Origin: Roseovarius gahaiensis
Lineage (GTDB): Bacteria > Pseudomonadota > Alphaproteobacteria > Rhodobacterales > Rhodobacteraceae
Direction: 5' to 3'
DNA: 64,000 nucleotides
Assembly (NCBI RefSeq): GCF_011601345.1
Contig: NZ_JAAORB010000004.1
Location: forward strand, 62,001-126,000
Positions within the stretch are counted from its first letter, which is position 1. Each line of letters starts with the position of its first letter. Under the pieces are notes generated by a model that was not told where the DNA came from, made no database searches, and saw nothing but the letters and a program-made list of their open reading frames with translations. The translations under genes were made by a program, and so were the position numbers. Below, piece after piece: positions 60,278-64,000 of the stretch.

Positions 60278-60285
60278 TACCGTTC
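60278..60285. repeat. target-site duplication, right copy
   Basis: TACCGTTC, identical to 58084-58091. Confidence 0.9.
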
Positions 60286-60296
60286 CGGCCTAGGCA

Positions 60297-61109
60297 TCAC
60301 GGTTCTTCCACATCCAAGACAACAGAGGGCGGTTCAATGGTATTCTCGATCAATGACAGAATGTCCGATCGGATCGCGCCATCATTAGGGTCGAACAGTC
60401 CGGTCCGTTTCAAGGCTTGGCGCACATTGATATCGGTTCCCAAATACTCAAGCGCCACTTTCGAGGCACCGGGTTTGCGCCCGCGTCTTGTTGGTCCGCC
60501 GGTCTGGATACCCAGCAACAGGCCGATGCGGTTGCGATGGCTGGGGTACAGGGTTGCCTGCGTGATCGTGTTTACCTCGATCGCTTCATACTCCAGAATA
60601 TGGAGACGGTCGGCAAGATAGAACAAAACGCCCTCGTACTTGTTCAAGCCGTTTGATCGCCCGGTCTTGGGGTCTCGCAGGATTTCGATATTTTTCCAAT
60701 AATACTTGTTATCTTCGCTGTAGACGAGCGCGAGAGACCGGATGACCTTGCCTTGGTTTCCAAAAGAATAGAAATACCGAAAATAGTAGCCCAGGTATTT
60801 TCCCAAGTCTTGGCTGTGCTGATACAGCTTGTCGAGATGGCGCAGGGGTTTGCTCAGCGCCTCTTGTTGGACCGGCCTGCGTTTTAGCGCGATGACATCC
60901 TCGAACTGTCGCGGGTCCAGCAAAAGCTCGGATTCCGAGACGCCGAAAAAATCGCAGATTCGCCGCATGTTGCGGCGCGACGGATGCGAACTACCAGCAA
61001 GATACTTGTTGAATTGTTGGCGGTTGATTTCCAGCCTGCGGCACACCTCTGCAATTGAAAGGTGGTAACTGCACAGCAGGGCGAGGTTGTGGCGAAGCTC
61101 ATCAGACAT
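60297..61109 (-). CDS. XRE-type HTH regulator with unusual C-terminal domain
   Basis: A 270-residue protein with an N-terminal HTH (LCSYHLSIAEVCRRLEINRQQFNKYLAGSSHPSRRNMRRICDFFGVSESELLL, about residues 10-65). About 190 residues follow without a common domain: LGKYLGYYFRYFYSFGNQGKVIRSLALVYSEDNKYYWKNIEILRDP and a basic RRGRKPGASK stretch. It is divergent from the CocE-type hydrolase gene and is likely its regulator through the dyads at 61126-61166. The insertion sequence ends 12-20 bp past its stop without damaging it. Confidence 0.8.
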   Translation of the reverse strand: MSDELRHNLALLCSYHLSIAEVCRRLEINRQQFNKYLAGSSHPSRRNMRRICDFFGVSESELLLDPRQFEDVIALKRRPVQQEALSKPLRHLDKLYQHSQDLGKYLGYYFRYFYSFGNQGKVIRSLALVYSEDNKYYWKNIEILRDPKTGRSNGLNKYEGVLFYLADRLHILEYEAIEVNTITQATLYPSHRNRIGLLLGIQTGGPTRRGRKPGASKVALEYLGTDINVRQALKRTGLFDPNDGAIRSDILSLIENTIEPPSVVLDVEEP

Positions 61110-61125
61110 GTCTCATTCTTATAGT

Positions 61126-61166
61126 GACGCCTTAATCGCGTCAACTTGCGAATGGTCGCGAAGTTG
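61126..61166. promoter_or_regulatory. dyads between the XRE regulator and the hydrolase gene
   Basis: GACGC-N7-GCGTC (61126-61142) abuts CAACTTGCGA...TCGCGAAGTTG (61142-61166), a 10-bp inverted repeat with one bulged base. Two symmetric elements in the divergent gap are good operator candidates for the XRE protein. Confidence 0.5.
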
Positions 61167-61243
61167 TCACGTTATGCCAAGGGACATAGGCTTTCGACCA
61201 ACAAAGGCATCACTGAGATGTGCGGCAAATCGGAGGCAGGCAA

Positions 61244-63265
61244 ATGGAGCATGTGGTTAAATTCCCCCAAGAGGTTAAGGAAATCCATCATATGGAAATT
61301 CCGATGCCTGATGGCTGCAAGCTGGCCGCGCGCATATGGATGCCAGCAGGCGCAGAAGATGCGCCGGTTCCCGCGATCTTGGAATATTTGCCCTATCGCA
61401 AAAACGATTTCACCACCGCGCGCGATGCGTCAATGCAGCCCTATCTGGCCGGGCATGGCTATGCGGTGATCCGGCTGGACCTGCGCGGTGCAGGCGATTC
61501 CGAAGGGCTGATGGTGGATGAATACCTACCGCAAGAACTGCAAGATGGGTGCGACGCGATCGCCTGGATCGCCGATCAGCCATGGTGCGATGGCAATGTC
61601 GGCATGATCGGCATTTCCTGGGGCGGGTTCAACGGTTTGCAGATCGCAGCGTTGCAGCCGCCCGCGCTTAAGGCCGTGGTGACACTGTGCTCCACCGATG
61701 ACCGCTATGCCGACGATATTCACTACATGGGCGGCTGCCTTCTGGGTGAGCAACTAAGCTGGGCCTCGATCATGTTCGGGCGCAATACCCTGCCCCCCGA
61801 CCCCGCGAATGTGGGCGAAAAATGGCGCGACTTATGGCTAGAGCGTCTTGAGGGCAGCGGTTTGTGGCTGAAGAATTGGCTACAGCATCAGCGGCGCGAC
61901 GCCTTCTGGCAGCATGGGTCAGTTTGCGAGGACTGGTCAAAGGTTCAGGTGCCGGTCTACGCGGTCTCGGGCTGGGCCGATGGCTATCCACGCAGCGTGT
62001 TTCGCCTGATGGAGAATTTGCCGGGGCCGAAAAAGGGCTTGGTGGGACCATGGGCCCATCGCTATCCGCACATGGGCGAACCCGGCCCGGCGATAGGTTT
62101 TCTTCAGGACGAATTGCGTTGGTGGGATCACTGGCTCAAAGGGCGCGAAACCGGCATCATGGACGAGCCGATGATGCGGCTCTACATGCAAGACAGCGCC
62201 ACACCCAAGGGCCATTACACGCACCGCCCCGGCCATTGGATTGCCGAGCCAAGCTGGCCCTCACCGCAGGTGACGCGGACAGCGTTCCACCTGACACCAG
62301 ACGGCGGATTGAGCACCGCGCAACCATCCGCAAGCACCGTCCTGCATCACCACAGCCCCGCGGATGTGGGCATGGCCTCTGGCAAATGGTGTGGCTACGG
62401 CACACCGGGCGACGCCCCGTTGGACCAGCGCCGCGAAGACGCCGGAAGCCTGTGCTTTGAAATCGACGTGCCCGAGGATGGGCTGGCCTTTGCGGGTGAT
62501 GCCAATGTCCACTTGCGGCTTGCCGTGGACAGGCCGGTGGCGCAAATTGCCGCGCGGTTGGTGGATGTTCACCCCGATGGCCGCGCGACTCGCCTGTCCT
62601 TTGGTGTTTTCAACATCAACCACCTTCAGGGACACGACCAGCCGCAGATGTTGCAGCCCGGCGAAGTCTACAACGTGACAATCCCCATGAAGCACGTCGC
62701 GCAATCCTTGCCCGCCGGGCACCGGCTGCGGCTGGCTTTGTCCAGCAGCTATTTTCCGATGATCTGGCCAACGCCCGATCCGGTGATGTTCAGCGTTCAC
62801 ACCGATGGCAGCGCATTGGAGTTGCCATTGCGCGCACCTGCCGCCTTGGATGATACCTTGGCCGCGTTCGACGCCCCAGTGGCCGCACCGCCGCCCCCGA
62901 CCGAACAGATTGTCGAACCCGAAACGTGGTTCCGCATTGTCGAGGATGCGGCAAACAACGACATACAAATGCAATTCGCCGATGGCGGCGGGGTCACGCG
63001 TTTGCTGACCAATGACCTAACACTGCACAAGCAGGGGTATGAAACATATGGCGTTCAGCTTGATGATGTGACCTCGGCTTGGGGGCGGACCGAATGGCAT
63101 TACGGGCTTAGCCGCGACGATTGGTCGGTGCGGTCCGAGACCCGCACATTGCTGCACACCGATGCCAACGATTTTATCATCACCGCCGAGTTGCGCGCCT
63201 GGGAGGGAGATACGCTGATCGCGGAAAAACAATGGGAAGAACGCATACCGCGTGACCACATGTAA
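61244..63265 (+). CDS. CocE/NonD family alpha/beta hydrolase (X-Pro dipeptidyl-peptidase-like)
   Basis: From the ATG at 61244 (MEHVVKFPQEVKEIHHMEIPMPDGCKLAARIWMP), with GGAGG seven bases upstream, the enzyme has 673 residues. The nucleophile is Ser in GMIGISWGGFNG, with Asp in YAVSGWADGYPRSV and His in VGPWAHRYPHMGEP completing the triad. The C-terminal beta-sandwich is typical of the family. Relatives are peptidases, acylases and esterases. The downstream peptide-type binding protein suggests that imported peptides or acyl compounds are its substrates. Confidence 0.9.
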   Translation: MEHVVKFPQEVKEIHHMEIPMPDGCKLAARIWMPAGAEDAPVPAILEYLPYRKNDFTTARDASMQPYLAGHGYAVIRLDLRGAGDSEGLMVDEYLPQELQDGCDAIAWIADQPWCDGNVGMIGISWGGFNGLQIAALQPPALKAVVTLCSTDDRYADDIHYMGGCLLGEQLSWASIMFGRNTLPPDPANVGEKWRDLWLERLEGSGLWLKNWLQHQRRDAFWQHGSVCEDWSKVQVPVYAVSGWADGYPRSVFRLMENLPGPKKGLVGPWAHRYPHMGEPGPAIGFLQDELRWWDHWLKGRETGIMDEPMMRLYMQDSATPKGHYTHRPGHWIAEPSWPSPQVTRTAFHLTPDGGLSTAQPSASTVLHHHSPADVGMASGKWCGYGTPGDAPLDQRREDAGSLCFEIDVPEDGLAFAGDANVHLRLAVDRPVAQIAARLVDVHPDGRATRLSFGVFNINHLQGHDQPQMLQPGEVYNVTIPMKHVAQSLPAGHRLRLALSSSYFPMIWPTPDPVMFSVHTDGSALELPLRAPAALDDTLAAFDAPVAAPPPPTEQIVEPETWFRIVEDAANNDIQMQFADGGGVTRLLTNDLTLHKQGYETYGVQLDDVTSAWGRTEWHYGLSRDDWSVRSETRTLLHTDANDFIITAELRAWEGDTLIAEKQWEERIPRDHM

Positions 63266-63369
63266 GTCAGTAGAAGCGATGTCCGGCGTATGTAGCGAAT
63301 TCATGCGAAAGTGATCGGTTTCAACACCATGCATGCTCCGATCAGAAATAGTTAAGGGAGAACAAGACG

Positions 63370-64000
63370 ATGAAACAGACAGGAACAACTCGCCGGGGCT
63401 TTCTCGGCACGACGGCGGCTTTGGGCGCCCTTGGACTTGCCCCCGCTTGGACCACAGCGGCCTTTGCGCAAACAGGCGGCACACTGCGCCTGCGCATCGA
63501 CGGTGACAACAATGTGCTTGACCCGGGCTTCATGAGTGGCGGCACCGAGATCGAAGCCCAGAAGCAATGCCTGCCGTTCCTTGCGCAATATGCCCGTGAC
63601 GGAGAAACCTTCACATGGGAGCCGACCTATTTCGTCACCAAGCTGGAACAACGCGACGCCACGCATATCGACTTTGAACTGGCCGAGGGCCTGATCTGGT
63701 CAAACGGCTACGGCCCGGTCATGGCGTCAGATGTCAAGTTTTCCTACGAGCGGATGAAGGACACCGACTGGTCCGGCTATTTCGAAGCATTGGACCACGT
63801 CGAAGTGACCGGCGACCGCAGCGGAACCATTGTTCTTGCCAAGCCCTTCGCGCCGTTCATCATGATCACGCTGTGCCATGGGCCCGGTGCGGTTCTAAGC
63901 GAAAAGGCGATGGCGGATGTGGGCGGTAGTTTCACCACGAAGTTCCCGGCGGTCTGCGGCCCTTACACATACGAGGCGACACCGGGCCAGCGCGCAGTCT
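63370..64000 (+). CDS. peptide/nickel-type ABC transporter substrate-binding protein, 3' end outside the window
   Basis: The first 210 codons are present and open to the window edge. AGGGAG lies about ten bases upstream of the ATG. The N-terminus MKQTGTTRRGFLGTTAALGALGLAPAWTTAAFAQ has a twin-arginine signal (TRRGFLG). The mature part starts GGTLRLRIDGDNNVLDPGFMSGGTE, then TYFVTKLEQRDATHIDFELAEGLIWSNGYGPVMASDVKFSYERMKD, as in DppA/OppA proteins. The rest of the transporter should follow to the right. Confidence 0.88.
   Translation, partial: MKQTGTTRRGFLGTTAALGALGLAPAWTTAAFAQTGGTLRLRIDGDNNVLDPGFMSGGTEIEAQKQCLPFLAQYARDGETFTWEPTYFVTKLEQRDATHIDFELAEGLIWSNGYGPVMASDVKFSYERMKDTDWSGYFEALDHVEVTGDRSGTIVLAKPFAPFIMITLCHGPGAVLSEKAMADVGGSFTTKFPAVCGPYTYEATPGQRAV

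Noticed and set aside
63312-63344. TGATCGG/CCGATCA inverted repeat before the peptide-binding protein gene
   Set aside because: Only 7 bp with a 19-nt loop and no U-tract; could be chance, so not called as a terminator or operator.

Overview
The window looks like a chromosomal segment of a marine alphaproteobacterium of the Rhodobacteraceae/Roseobacter group. This rests on the high GC content, the 44-residue alphaproteobacterial aa3 oxidase subunit IV, an FYDLN_acid (TIGR02300) protein, TRAP and TAXI transporters in number, a taurine ABC/Tpa locus, and a near-consensus Irr box upstream of a NifU-type gene. The family placement is inference from gene content; no rRNA is present.

Layout: 1-3.1 kb holds a truncated metallo-hydrolase, cytochrome oxidase subunit IV, a lipoprotein and azlCD. 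3.2-7.3 kb is a molybdenum-cofactor operon (fdhD-mobA-mobB-moeA, each overlapping the next, the last a fusion). 7.4-12.4 kb is a minus-strand run livHMGF plus TIGR02186 and TSUP genes. 12.5-14.1 kb is nfu-tsaB-rimI behind an Irr-like box. 14.3-21.4 kb is a TRAP transporter, a three-subunit flavin amine/opine-type oxidase and RidA under a divergent LysR regulator. 21.4-28.6 kb has UspA, a TAXI-TRAP system, an RpiR regulator, an aminotransferase and a BKACE enzyme. 28.7-33.3 kb is mostly housekeeping (tRNA-Ala, FYDLN protein, YgjP-like protease, GntR regulator, accA, LysE). 33.4-38.4 kb is tauABC divergent from tpa. 38.4-50.4 kb has truA, ycjX/GNAT/ycjF, a TMADH-like enzyme with a TetR regulator, map and an RND efflux pair. 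50.6-58.0 kb is a complete D-glutamate/5-oxoproline module (DUF1445 hydro-lyase, TRAP transporter, PxpBCA, LysR). 60.3-64 kb has an XRE regulator, a CocE/NonD hydrolase and the start of a peptide-type solute-binding protein.

The most unusual element is a 2,186-bp insertion sequence at 58092-60277 with perfect 21-bp terminal inverted repeats and 8-bp target duplications. Besides an IS1-like DDE transposase it carries cargo: a small basic protein, a Panacea/SocA-domain protein (a known antitoxin fold) and an overlapping small membrane protein whose reading frame is interrupted by one TGA. This looks like a toxin-antitoxin module riding inside a compact IS. It landed 87 bp upstream of the LysR gene of the 5-oxoproline module.

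Other points worth attention are a three-hairpin repeat placed between two convergent gene pairs, strong hairpins just 3' of three solute-binding-protein genes, TauR-like direct repeats before tpa, a TMADH-family enzyme lacking one cluster cysteine, and an FdhD with only one of the two usual cysteines.
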